DNA from: JAULUH01 sp032111745
Lineage (GTDB): Bacteria; Chloroflexota; Anaerolineae; JAAEKA01
Direction: 5' to 3'
Length of the DNA: 7,184 nucleotides
NCBI GenBank assembly: GCA_032111745.1
Contig: JAULUH010000589.1
Location: forward strand, 1 to 7,184
Made by a program: the position numbers and the translations under genes. Positions 1-6,652 of the stretch are shown here, piece by piece; position 1 is the first letter of the stretch; the number at the start of each line of letters is the position of its first letter. Below the pieces are notes generated by a model. It had not been told where the DNA came from, searched no databases, and worked only from the letters and a program-made list of their open reading frames with translations.

Positions 1-294
1 GCCTTCCACAAGGTGGCCGGGAATCGGCCCAAGGTGGAGGGCTGGTTCGGCGAGAACTACCTTAAGAGATACGCGCCGCTGATCGATCAGGGCGTTGGCC
101 AGGACTTCCTCTACGGCGGTCGCTATTTCGACCGGCTGGAAAAGCGCAACGGCATCTGGCGCATCGCCAAGCGGACGGTGATCATGGACTGGAACCTGAA
201 CCAGCCCTCCACCGAACTACGCGAAGACGGCATGTTCAAGACCCTGCAGATCACGGGGCGTCGCGACCGCCAGGATCCGATCTACCAGCGATAG
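1..294 (+). CDS. SnoaL-like / NTF2-fold family protein, C-terminal fragment (5' end outside window)
   Basis: The reading frame is open from the first base and ends at TAG 292-294, giving the last 97 residues of a longer protein. A GTG at 13 is in frame, but the frame continues upstream of it and the SnoaL-like domain would be incomplete from there, so I treat the gene as cut by the window edge. Residues about 38-65 (YGGRYFDRLEKR, then W-R-I-A, ending MDWN) are typical of the last beta strands of the SnoaL_4-type 'nuclear transport factor 2 family' domain. The ending with GRRDRQDPIY also fits that family. Members share a cone-shaped alpha+beta barrel and include cyclases, dehydratases, isomerases and many uncharacterised proteins. 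The catalytic residues usually lie in the missing N-terminal part, so no substrate can be proposed. It converges on nuoN and has no evident link to complex I. The family call is fairly safe; the function is unknown. Confidence 0.75.
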   Translation, partial: AFHKVAGNRPKVEGWFGENYLKRYAPLIDQGVGQDFLYGGRYFDRLEKRNGIWRIAKRTVIMDWNLNQPSTELREDGMFKTLQITGRRDRQDPIYQR

Positions 295-301
295 GTCCTA
301 A

Positions 302-1747
302 TCAGCCCGGGATGACGGCCGCGCAGATGTCCAGCAGTGGCCCGGGTGCAATGCCGAGCAGCAACACCAGCACCGCATTGGCGCCCAGCACCAGCCTGAA
401 GGCGGGTCGGATCCTGAGCGGGTGCTGGTCCTCGGCATCGTCGAAGTACATCAGCTTCACCACCCTCAGGTAGTAGAAGGCCCCGATCACCGAGAACACC
501 ACGGCGGCGATGGCCAGCCAGGTCATACCCACGTTCAGGACGGCGGTAAACACCTGAAGCTTGGCCCAGAAGCCGATCATGGGTGGCACGCCGGCATTGG
601 CGAACATGAGCATTAGCATCACGAATGCGAACCAGGGGCTGCGCTGGTTGAGACCCTTGAAATCATCGAGCTGATCGGCCTCAAAACCCTTGCGCGACAG
701 CACCAGGATGACCCCGAAGGAGCCGATCATGATGATTTCATAGGCCAGCGTGTAGAACAGCGCCGCCTCGTACCCCTCTGCGGTGCCCGCCACGAATCCC
801 ATCAGGATGAAACCCACGTGGGAAATGGTGGAGTACGCCAACATGCGCTTGATGTTGGGCTGCACAATGGCCACGAGATTACCGAGGCCCATCGACAGGA
901 AGGCCAGGATGGCCAGCATGTCCTGCCAAGAAGCAGTCATGGCTGCCAGTCCCTCCCCCAACACGCGCATGGCCAGCGCAAAGGCTGCGATCTTCGGCAC
1001 CGAACCGACCAACATGGTCACGGCCGTGGGCGCACCGTGATAGACGTCCGGCGTCCACATGTGGAACGGGACGGCGCCGAACTTGAAGGCGATGGCCACT
1101 ACGATGAACGACAGCCCCAGGATGAGTCCGATGTTGCTGGCCTCGGCTCCGGCAAGATTGCCGGCAAGGTCATCCAGCATGAAAGTGCCGGTCACGCCGT
1201 AAACCAGCGAGATGCCATAGAGCAGCGCTCCCGAGGCAATCGCACCCAGGATGAAATACTTCATGGCCGATTCGGCTGCGATGCCGTTGTCCCGATCGAA
1301 GGCGACCAGCGTGTACAGCGACAGGGACAGGATCTCGATGCCCAGGTAAACAACCAGCAGGCTACCCGCGGAAATCATCACGTTGATGCCAAAGACAGCC
1401 AGCAGGGCCAGGACGAAATACTCACCCCGGAACAGGCCGCGGTCCTCCAGATATTCCCTCGAATACAGCAGGGCTACGGCTGCCAAGACATAGTTGACCA
1501 GTTTCAGCACCATGCTCAGCGGGTCGTGAACGTAGTGCCCGAAGAGGGCCACGATCCGAAGCGGCTCGGTGGTGACCGAGGTGATCCACGCGGCTGCCCC
1601 GAGGACCGCAATAGTCAGCAGATGGCTGATCCAGCGCCGGCTGTCATCCAGGAACAAGTCCACGAGCAGCACGGTGCAGATAGCAACGGCGAGGAAAATC
1701 TCGGCTGCCGCCGGCAAGAGGTCTGCCCAGGTCAGGATCTGCGTCAT
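302..1747 (-). CDS. nuoN: NADH-quinone oxidoreductase subunit N (proton-channel subunit of complex I)
   Basis: NuoN is the antiporter-like membrane subunit of complex I nearest the small J/K/A/H group and carries one proton pathway. The product is 481 residues, normal for the family, with about 14 hydrophobic segments. The axis residues line up with those studied in E. coli: Glu138 (in LGIEILSLSLY), Lys222 (in AFKFGAVPFHMW, followed by TPDVYHGAPT), Lys252 (in SVPKIAAF), His310 (in STISHVGF) and Lys396 (in GFWAKLQVF). The ATG at 1747 is preceded by TGAGG (1753-1757) five bases away. This overlaps the nuoM stop and leaves a 7-base gap between the genes. It is the last gene of the operon and ends 7 bases from the convergent SnoaL-like gene. 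One oddity is Glu337 in the hydrophobic stretch YTLAYEIIMIGSFG, where I recall Ala, Val or Leu in relatives (see findings). Assignment is very secure. Confidence 0.98.
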   Translation of the reverse strand: MTQILTWADLLPAAAEIFLAVAICTVLLVDLFLDDSRRWISHLLTIAVLGAAAWITSVTTEPLRIVALFGHYVHDPLSMVLKLVNYVLAAVALLYSREYLEDRGLFRGEYFVLALLAVFGINVMISAGSLLVVYLGIEILSLSLYTLVAFDRDNGIAAESAMKYFILGAIASGALLYGISLVYGVTGTFMLDDLAGNLAGAEASNIGLILGLSFIVVAIAFKFGAVPFHMWTPDVYHGAPTAVTMLVGSVPKIAAFALAMRVLGEGLAAMTASWQDMLAILAFLSMGLGNLVAIVQPNIKRMLAYSTISHVGFILMGFVAGTAEGYEAALFYTLAYEIIMIGSFGVILVLSRKGFEADQLDDFKGLNQRSPWFAFVMLMLMFANAGVPPMIGFWAKLQVFTAVLNVGMTWLAIAAVVFSVIGAFYYLRVVKLMYFDDAEDQHPLRIRPAFRLVLGANAVLVLLLGIAPGPLLDICAAVIPG

Positions 1748-1754
1748 CGTGGCC

Positions 1755-3275
1755 TCAGTACAGCTTGCTGGTCAGCAACTGGGATACCAGGTGCTGGACG
1801 GTAGGTTGCAGGACTTCCAGCAGCGGGGCCGGGTAGATCCCGAGGGCGAGCACCGCCACGGCCAGGACGCTGAGCGTCAGCGTCTCACGGGCATTGAGGT
1901 CCTTCATGGAGGCAACGCCATCGTTCACTACCTCTCCCCACAGCACGCGCTTGACCAGCCACAGCGTATAGGCTGCCCCCAGAATGAGCGTGGTGGCCGC
2001 CACGAAGGCAAACCAGAAATTGGCCTTGAAGCTCGCCAGGATCACCAGGAATTCACCGACGAAGCCCGAGGTACCCGGCAGGCCGGCATTGGCCATGGCA
2101 AACAGCACCAGGAAGAAGCCAAACCTGGGCATGGTGTTGATCACCCCACCGTAAGCCGAGATCTGGCGAGTATGCAGACGGTCGTACATGACGCCTACGC
2201 ACAGGAACATGGCACCCGAGATCAGGCCGTGGGACACCATCTGGATCATGGCACCATCGATACCCATGCCGGCACCGACCGAGCTACCGGTGGAGGCCAC
2301 GATCGCATAGGCCAGGAAGCAGCCAAGAGTCACGAAACCCATGTGTGCAATGGAAGAGTAGGCAATCAGCTTTTTCATGTCCTGCTGGACCAATGCCACC
2401 AGGCCAATGTAGGCCACTGCGATGAGCGATAGCGAAATGACCAGCCAGTCGAGTTCACGACTGGCATCCGGCGTGATGGGCAGGCTGAAACGCAGGAATC
2501 CATAGCCGCCCATCTTCAGCATGATGGCCGCAAGGATCACCGAGCCTCCGGTCGGCGCCTCGACGTGTGCATCCGGCAGCCAGGTGTGGACCGGCCACAT
2601 CGGCACCTTAACGGCAAAGGCGGCGAAGAAAGCCAGGAAGATCAGGACCTGCTCGGTCATACCGATCGGCATGGCGTGAAAGTCCGCGATCTCGTAACTG
2701 CCACTCTGCAGGTACAGGTAGATCAGGGCCACCAGCATGAAGATGGAACCCAGGAAGGTGTAGAGGAAGAACTTGATGGTGGCGTAAACCCTGCGTGGGC
2801 CACCCCAGATCCCGATGATCACAAACATCGGAATTAGCATCGCCTCCCAGAACACGTAGAACAGCAGGCCGTCCAGGGCCGCAAACACCCCGATCATCAG
2901 GCCTTCCATGATGAGGAAAGCGGCCAGGTACTGGGTCGGCTTGACCTCGATGACCCGCCAACCCGAGATCACGACCAGCGGCGTAATGAAAGCAGTCAGC
3001 ACGATCAGCGGCATGGAAATGCCATCGACACCCAGGAAGTACCAGGCATTCAACAGCGAGATCCACGACGTCCGCTCGACAAACTGCATCTCCGCCGAGG
3101 CGGTGTCGAATCCCGTCCAGAGCGGCAGGCTGCACAGGAAGGTAAGCCCGGACACCACCAGCGCCAGCCAGCGGGCCATCTCAGCACGCTCGTCACGCAG
3201 CGCCAGCACACCGACACCGCCCAGGATGGGCAGCCAGATCAGGAGGCTCAGGATAGGCAGACCGGCGATGGTCAT
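1755..3275 (-). CDS. nuoM: NADH-quinone oxidoreductase subunit M (proton-channel subunit of complex I)
   Basis: NuoM is the middle antiporter-like subunit of the complex I membrane arm, lying between NuoN and NuoL. The product is 506 residues with about 14 hydrophobic segments, the expected size. Key residues are visible: Glu144 (in VFWEAMLIPM), Lys223 (in AVKVPMWPVHTWLPDAH), Lys254 (in IMLKMGGYGF), His349 (in QMVSHGLISG) and Glu408 (in GFVGEFL). A Glu at the last position, where NuoL and NuoN have Lys, is the normal NuoM signature and separates it from its paralogues. A Ser/Gly-rich loop around residues 328-339 (STGSSVGAGMG) is longer than in E. coli, but I believe such loops occur in other Gammaproteobacteria. 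The ATG at 3275 overlaps the nuoL TGA as ATGA (3272-3275), pointing to coupled translation, and a purine-rich GGGGTGGA lies just upstream. The stop is 7 bases before nuoN. Confidence 0.98.
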   Translation of the reverse strand: MTIAGLPILSLLIWLPILGGVGVLALRDERAEMARWLALVVSGLTFLCSLPLWTGFDTASAEMQFVERTSWISLLNAWYFLGVDGISMPLIVLTAFITPLVVISGWRVIEVKPTQYLAAFLIMEGLMIGVFAALDGLLFYVFWEAMLIPMFVIIGIWGGPRRVYATIKFFLYTFLGSIFMLVALIYLYLQSGSYEIADFHAMPIGMTEQVLIFLAFFAAFAVKVPMWPVHTWLPDAHVEAPTGGSVILAAIMLKMGGYGFLRFSLPITPDASRELDWLVISLSLIAVAYIGLVALVQQDMKKLIAYSSIAHMGFVTLGCFLAYAIVASTGSSVGAGMGIDGAMIQMVSHGLISGAMFLCVGVMYDRLHTRQISAYGGVINTMPRFGFFLVLFAMANAGLPGTSGFVGEFLVILASFKANFWFAFVAATTLILGAAYTLWLVKRVLWGEVVNDGVASMKDLNARETLTLSVLAVAVLALGIYPAPLLEVLQPTVQHLVSQLLTSKLY

Positions 3276-5236
3276 TGTCCACCCCGCAGCACCAGCCAGC
3301 CCAGCACTAGGGCAAGGCCAATGATCATGGTGAATGCATAGTGGTAGAGATAGCCGGTTTGCAGAGACCTGACCACCGCCGCAATCCTGCCTACCGCACC
3401 GGCCGAGCCGTTGACCATGACACCGTCGATGATCCGCTCATCCCCGCCCCGCCACAGGCCCAAACCGATGGCCCTCGTGCCCGTGGCCACCACATGCTCG
3501 TTGAACCAGTCGAAGTAGTACTTGTTGTCCAGCATCCGATGGAACTCGGGAAAACGTGTGCGGAGCGCGTCCGGCAGGTCGGGTCGACGCAGGTACAGGA
3601 ACCACGCCGACACTGCCCCGGCCAGGGCCAGATAGACGGCCGGGGTCTGGAAAGCATGCAGGACGAAGGCCGCAGACCCGTGGAAATCCTGAGCGAGCAG
3701 CGCAATCGGCCCATCCCCCGCCATCTGGATCGCGCCGTCGAAGAATCCACCGAAAACGATGGGCCCCAGGCCCACCCAGCCGACCAGAATCGAGGGCACC
3801 GCCAGCGCAACCAGCGGCAGGGTCACCACCCAGGGGCTCTCGTGCAGGTGCTCGCGGGTGTGTTCATCCATACGCGGCTTGCCGTGAAAGGCCATGAAGA
3901 GCAGCCGGAAGCTATACAGCGAGGTCACAAAGACCCCGGCGAGCACGCAGAAATAGGCATAGCCTGCCCCGTCGATGGTCGTGGCATGGACCGCCTCGAT
4001 GATCAGGTCTTTGGAGAAGAAGCCGGAAAATCCGGGAAACCCGATGAGGGCCAGGGTGCCGATCAAGCTGGTGGCATAGGTTACCGGCAGGTAGCGCCAC
4101 AGTCCCCCCATCCTCCGCATGTCCTGCTCGTGGTGCATGGCGATGATGACCGAGCCGGCGGCGAGGAACAGCAGCGCCTTGAAGAAAGCGTGGGTCATCA
4201 GGTGAAAGATACCGGCAGAGTAGGCGCCTGCACCCAGCGCCACAGTCATATACCCCAGCTGTGAAAGGGTCGAATAGGCCACCACCCGCTTGATGTCGTT
4301 ATTGACCAAGCCCAGCACACCCATGAACAGTGCCGTGGTGGCGCCGATGGCCATCACGTAGGACAACGCGGAACTGGAGAGCTCAAACAAGGGAGACAGC
4401 CTGGCCACCATGAAGATGCCGGCAGTGACCATGGTGGCCGCGTGGATCAGGGCCGAGATCGGCGTCGGGCCCTCCATGGAGTCAGGCAGCCAGACATGCA
4501 GCGGCACCTGGGCCGACTTGCCCATGGCACCGATGAAAAGAAGGATGCAGATCAGGGTAATCGCCTTGGTCGGCTCGCCAGGCGTGAGGTAAATATCGTT
4601 ACCGATGATGGCGTCGACCCGCGAGAACACCTCGGCATAGTTCAGGCTGCCGGTATAGTAGTAAATCGCAGCAATTCCCAGGATGAAGCCGAAGTCACCG
4701 ATCCGGTTGACCACGAAAGCCTTGAGGTTGGCGTGGATGGCGGTGGGTTTCCGGTACCAGAAGCCGATCAGCAGGTAGGAGACGAGTCCCACGGCCTCCC
4801 AGCCAAAGAACAGCTGCAGGAAGTTGTTGGACATCACCAGCATCAGCATCGCGAAGGTGAACAGCGAGATGTAGGCGAAGAAGCGCTGGTAACCAGGATC
4901 GTCATGCATGTAGCCGATGGTGTAGATGTGAACCATCAGCGACACGAAGGTCACCACTACCATCATCAGCGCGGTGAGCTTGTCGACCAGGAAGCCGACC
5001 TCCAGGCGCAGCCCGTCGCTGACACCCCAGGTGTAGACCGTTCCGTTGAAGGCCTCCAGGCTGCCGTCGATCAAGCTCGCCAGTACCCACCCCGACAGCG
5101 CACAGGAAAGCGCCACTCCGGCGATGCACAGGCTGTGGCTCAGGGTACGACCGAGCTGGCGGCCGAGCAGTCCGCTGAGCACAGCGGCCACCAGGGGAGC
5201 CAGGGCAATCGTCAGGTAGGTCGTCTCGGGTGCCAC
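3272..5236 (-). CDS. nuoL: NADH-quinone oxidoreductase subunit L (distal proton-channel subunit of complex I)
   Basis: NuoL is the most distal proton-channel subunit of complex I. Its C-terminal long amphipathic helix runs back along NuoM and NuoN. The product is 654 residues (E. coli is 613), within the family range. The hallmark stretch is at about 245-280 (PLHVWLPDSMEGPTPISALI, then HAATMVTAG). Axis residues matching those known in E. coli are Glu147 (GWEAVG), Asp181 (NRIGDFG), Lys240 (GAMGKSAQVP), His345, His349 and Lys353 (FHLMTHAFFKALLF), and Lys409 (GFFSKDLI). The region from about 560 to the end (EFHRMLDNKYYFDWFNEHVV onward, closing with a hydrophobic helix) fits the lateral helix and terminal anchor. 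No ATG lies near the expected N terminus. I chose GTG at 5236 because AAGGG (5245-5249) sits 8 bases upstream and the protein then begins in the usual way, with a hydrophobic helix (YLTIALAPLVAA). The gap to nuoK is 4 bases, and the stop overlaps the nuoM start. Confidence 0.97.
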   Translation of the reverse strand: MAPETTYLTIALAPLVAAVLSGLLGRQLGRTLSHSLCIAGVALSCALSGWVLASLIDGSLEAFNGTVYTWGVSDGLRLEVGFLVDKLTALMMVVVTFVSLMVHIYTIGYMHDDPGYQRFFAYISLFTFAMLMLVMSNNFLQLFFGWEAVGLVSYLLIGFWYRKPTAIHANLKAFVVNRIGDFGFILGIAAIYYYTGSLNYAEVFSRVDAIIGNDIYLTPGEPTKAITLICILLFIGAMGKSAQVPLHVWLPDSMEGPTPISALIHAATMVTAGIFMVARLSPLFELSSSALSYVMAIGATTALFMGVLGLVNNDIKRVVAYSTLSQLGYMTVALGAGAYSAGIFHLMTHAFFKALLFLAAGSVIIAMHHEQDMRRMGGLWRYLPVTYATSLIGTLALIGFPGFSGFFSKDLIIEAVHATTIDGAGYAYFCVLAGVFVTSLYSFRLLFMAFHGKPRMDEHTREHLHESPWVVTLPLVALAVPSILVGWVGLGPIVFGGFFDGAIQMAGDGPIALLAQDFHGSAAFVLHAFQTPAVYLALAGAVSAWFLYLRRPDLPDALRTRFPEFHRMLDNKYYFDWFNEHVVATGTRAIGLGLWRGGDERIIDGVMVNGSAGAVGRIAAVVRSLQTGYLYHYAFTMIIGLALVLGWLVLRGGQ

Positions 5237-5240
5237 GCGT

Positions 5241-5549
5241 CTAGCCCTTCATCGTATCCAGTTCTTCAACGTTGATGCTGCGTCGCTCGCGGAACAGCAC
5301 CACCAGGATCGCCAGGCCGATTGCCGCCTCGGCGGCTGCCACGGTCATGATGAAAAAGACAAAGATCTGGCCATCCAGGTTGCCGAGGTAACGGGAGAAG
5401 GCCACGAAGTTGAAGTTGACGGCCAGCAGCATCAACTCCATGCACATAAGCAGAAGAATCACGTTCTTGCGGTTCAGGAACACGCCGGCCACGCCGATCG
5501 AGAACAGGATGCCCGCGAGCAGCAGGTAATGGGACAATCCGATGTTCAT
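5241..5549 (-). CDS. nuoK: NADH-quinone oxidoreductase subunit K
   Basis: NuoK is a small three-helix membrane subunit of complex I, the bacterial counterpart of ND4L. It contributes two buried glutamates to the chain linking the quinone site to the proton channels. The product is 102 residues, the standard size. Three hydrophobic helices cover about 7-24, 30-51 and 62-86, and the two expected glutamates are Glu38 (in LLMCMELMLLAVNF) and Glu74 (in TVAAAEAAIGLAI). They correspond to E. coli Glu36 and Glu72. The same frame stays open upstream to 6038, but that extension is Arg/Gly/Pro-rich and lies opposite nuoJ in another frame, so it is not coding. The ATG at 5549 has GGAG (5555-5558) five bases upstream and shares ATGA (5546-5549) with the nuoJ stop, indicating coupling. 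Confidence 0.97.
   Translation of the reverse strand: MNIGLSHYLLLAGILFSIGVAGVFLNRKNVILLLMCMELMLLAVNFNFVAFSRYLGNLDGQIFVFFIMTVAAAEAAIGLAILVVLFRERRSINVEELDTMKG
5245..5249 (-). promoter_or_regulatory. Ribosome binding site (AAGGG) deciding the nuoL GTG start
   Basis: AAGGG on the minus strand lies 8 bases upstream of GTG 5236, inside the last codons of nuoK. There is no ATG at a suitable place in the nuoL frame, so this site supports initiation at GTG. It also means that ribosomes finishing nuoK pass directly over the nuoL initiation site. Confidence 0.7.
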
Positions 5550-6145
5550 TCCCGCTCCGCCTCGACCTTGACCAGCCTGACCCGATCCTCTCGTCGGACC
5601 GCGACCTGACGCGACACGTCCTGCGTCTTGAGCCCCGCTCTCCGCCGCATGGTCAGGGCAATGGCCGCCACCATCGCCACCAGCAGGACGATGGCCGCCA
5701 GCTGGAAGGGGTAGACGTAATCGGTGTAGAGCACTGCGCCGACGGCCTCGGTGTTGCTGTATCCCTCGGGCAGGGGAACTGGGTTGTCCATGCCCGGCAG
5801 GCCAGCCTCGCGGACCCACAGGACGTAGAACAATTCGGCGACCACGATGAGGGCCACCAGCAAGCCCAGCGGCGCATAGCGGGTGAAGCCCTCGCGCATC
5901 CGAACGACGTTGATGTCGAGCATCATGACCACGAATAAGAACAGCACCATCACCGCACCGACGTAGACCAGGACCAGCACGATGGCGAGAAATTCGGCCT
6001 CGATGAGCAGCCACAGCAAGGCACTGTTGAAGAAGCAAAGGACCAGCAGCAGGACGGAGTGCACGGGATTGCGCGAGGTAATGACCCCGACGGCCGCCAC
6101 CACCAGCACCGCCGAGAACACGTAGAAGAGGATTCCGGTAAACAC
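5546..6145 (-). CDS. nuoJ: NADH-quinone oxidoreductase subunit J
   Basis: NuoJ is the ND6-like membrane subunit of complex I. It has five helices, and its third helix carries the pi-bulge thought to take part in coupling. The product is 199 residues from the chosen start. The N-terminal helix (ILFYVFSAVLVVAA), the RNPVHSVLLLV segment, Glu51 in IEAEFLAI and the strongly conserved YVGAVMVLFLFVVMMLD (61-77) identify the family. The last 33 residues form a charged cytoplasmic tail containing VRREDRVRLVK, as is usual in beta- and gammaproteobacterial NuoJ. I chose GTG at 6145 over ATG at 6193. The longer version adds a Pro/Thr-rich stretch overlapping nuoI by 38 bases, whereas AGGA (6154-6157) lies 8 bases before the GTG and the protein then starts where relatives start. 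The gap to nuoI is 10 bases, and the stop overlaps the nuoK start. Confidence 0.95.
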   Translation of the reverse strand: MFTGILFYVFSAVLVVAAVGVITSRNPVHSVLLLVLCFFNSALLWLLIEAEFLAIVLVLVYVGAVMVLFLFVVMMLDINVVRMREGFTRYAPLGLLVALIVVAELFYVLWVREAGLPGMDNPVPLPEGYSNTEAVGAVLYTDYVYPFQLAAIVLLVAMVAAIALTMRRRAGLKTQDVSRQVAVRREDRVRLVKVEAERE

Positions 6146-6153
6146 CTGTGGGG

Positions 6154-6157
6154 TCCT
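6154..6157 (-). promoter_or_regulatory. Ribosome binding site (AGGA) deciding the nuoJ GTG start
   Basis: AGGA on the minus strand overlaps the TAG stop of nuoI and ends 8 bases before GTG 6145. Its position favours the short 199-residue NuoJ over a longer version starting at ATG 6193, whose extra N terminus is Pro/Thr-rich and unlike the family. Confidence 0.65.
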
Positions 6158-6650
6158 AGCGGTAGGGGGCGTCGGCGGACTTGTCTGCCGCAATCATGGC
6201 CTCGTAGCGGTCGCCCACGGCGAGCAGCTGCTCCTTGGTCATGATGTTTTCACCGCGGTTCTCGAAGTGATACTCATGGATCCGGGTTTCCACGATGGCA
6301 TCGACCGGGCAGGACTCTTCGCAGAAGCCGCAATAGATACACTTGAACAAGTCGATGTCGTAGCGGGTGGTGCGGCGGGTGCCATCCTCGGACACGTCCG
6401 AATCAATGGTGATGGCCAGGGCCGGGCAGACCGCTTCACACATCTTGCAGGCAATACAACGCTCCTGGCCGTTAGGGTAACGTCGAAGCGCGTGCAGGCC
6501 GCGGAACCTGGGCGACTGGGGTGCCTTCTCCTCGGGGTAGTTCAGGGTCACCTTGGGGGCAAAGAATTGCCTGATGGTCACCGCCATGCCGCGCAGCAGT
6601 TCGGTGAGCAGGAGGGTTTTCAGCAAAGTGCGCAGCCTGGACATCTTCAT
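6156..6650 (-). CDS. nuoI: NADH-quinone oxidoreductase subunit I (2x[4Fe-4S] ferredoxin-like)
   Basis: NuoI is the peripheral-arm subunit that carries clusters N6a and N6b and passes electrons towards NuoB and quinone. The product is 164 residues from the chosen ATG. Two [4Fe-4S] motifs are intact: Cys65, 68, 71 and 75 (CIACKMCEAVCP) and Cys104, 107, 110 and 114 (CIYCGFCEESCP). The segment SPRFRGLHALRRYPNG and the ending with TKEQLLAVGDRYEA are typical of proteobacterial NuoI. An N-terminal amphipathic stretch (LLKTLLLTELLRG) would sit on the membrane beside NuoH. The start is ambiguous. ATG at 6656 forms an ATGA overlap with the nuoH stop, ATG at 6650 is 9 bases from GGAG (6660-6663), and ATG at 6644 gives the common 162-residue form MSRL. 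I favour 6650 on Shine-Dalgarno spacing; the difference is at most four residues. The identity is certain. Confidence 0.96.
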   Translation of the reverse strand: MKMSRLRTLLKTLLLTELLRGMAVTIRQFFAPKVTLNYPEEKAPQSPRFRGLHALRRYPNGQERCIACKMCEAVCPALAITIDSDVSEDGTRRTTRYDIDLFKCIYCGFCEESCPVDAIVETRIHEYHFENRGENIMTKEQLLAVGDRYEAMIAADKSADAPYR

Positions 6651-6652
6651 CT

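Noticed and set aside
260..267. 8-base palindrome GTCGCGAC near the end of the SnoaL-like gene
   Set aside because: It is a single short palindrome with no loop space or T-run, inside a coding region, and frequent by chance in GC-rich DNA.
306..346. Pair of CCCGGG sequences (306-311 and 341-346) as a possible terminator stem
   Set aside because: The stem is only 6 bases with a 29-base loop and no T-run on either strand, and it lies inside the nuoN coding region.
366..429. Perfect 9-base inverted repeat ACCAGCACC (366-374) / GGTGCTGGT (421-429)
   Set aside because: The spacing is 46 bases with no T-run. It encodes ordinary Leu/Val-rich and neighbouring residues of NuoN, and repeats of this kind are expected by chance in such GC-rich membrane-protein codons.
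818..1804. Long plus-strand open frame (328 codons) opposite nuoN
   Set aside because: It lies fully antisense to a certain nuoN and is rich in His, Gln, Gly and Asp. This is the composition expected from reading GC-rich membrane-protein codons on the other strand. It shows no recognisable domain.
1569..2432. Long plus-strand open frame (287 codons) opposite nuoN and nuoM
   Set aside because: It has the same His/Gln/Gly-rich shadow composition, spans two real genes on the other strand, and contains no family motif.
4442..5275. Plus-strand open frame (277 codons) opposite nuoL
   Set aside because: It is antisense to conserved NuoL sequence, with a repetitive His/Gln/Glu/Val composition typical of a shadow frame.
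5550..6038. Upstream extension of the nuoK frame to give a 265-residue protein
   Set aside because: The extension is an Arg/Gly/Pro/His-rich out-of-frame reading of nuoJ. NuoK is about 100 residues in the family and has a good ribosome binding site and ATG at 5549.
6146..6193. Longer nuoJ start at ATG 6193
   Set aside because: The added 16 residues are Pro/Thr-rich, overlap nuoI, and do not resemble NuoJ N termini. GTG 6145 has an AGGA at 8 bases.
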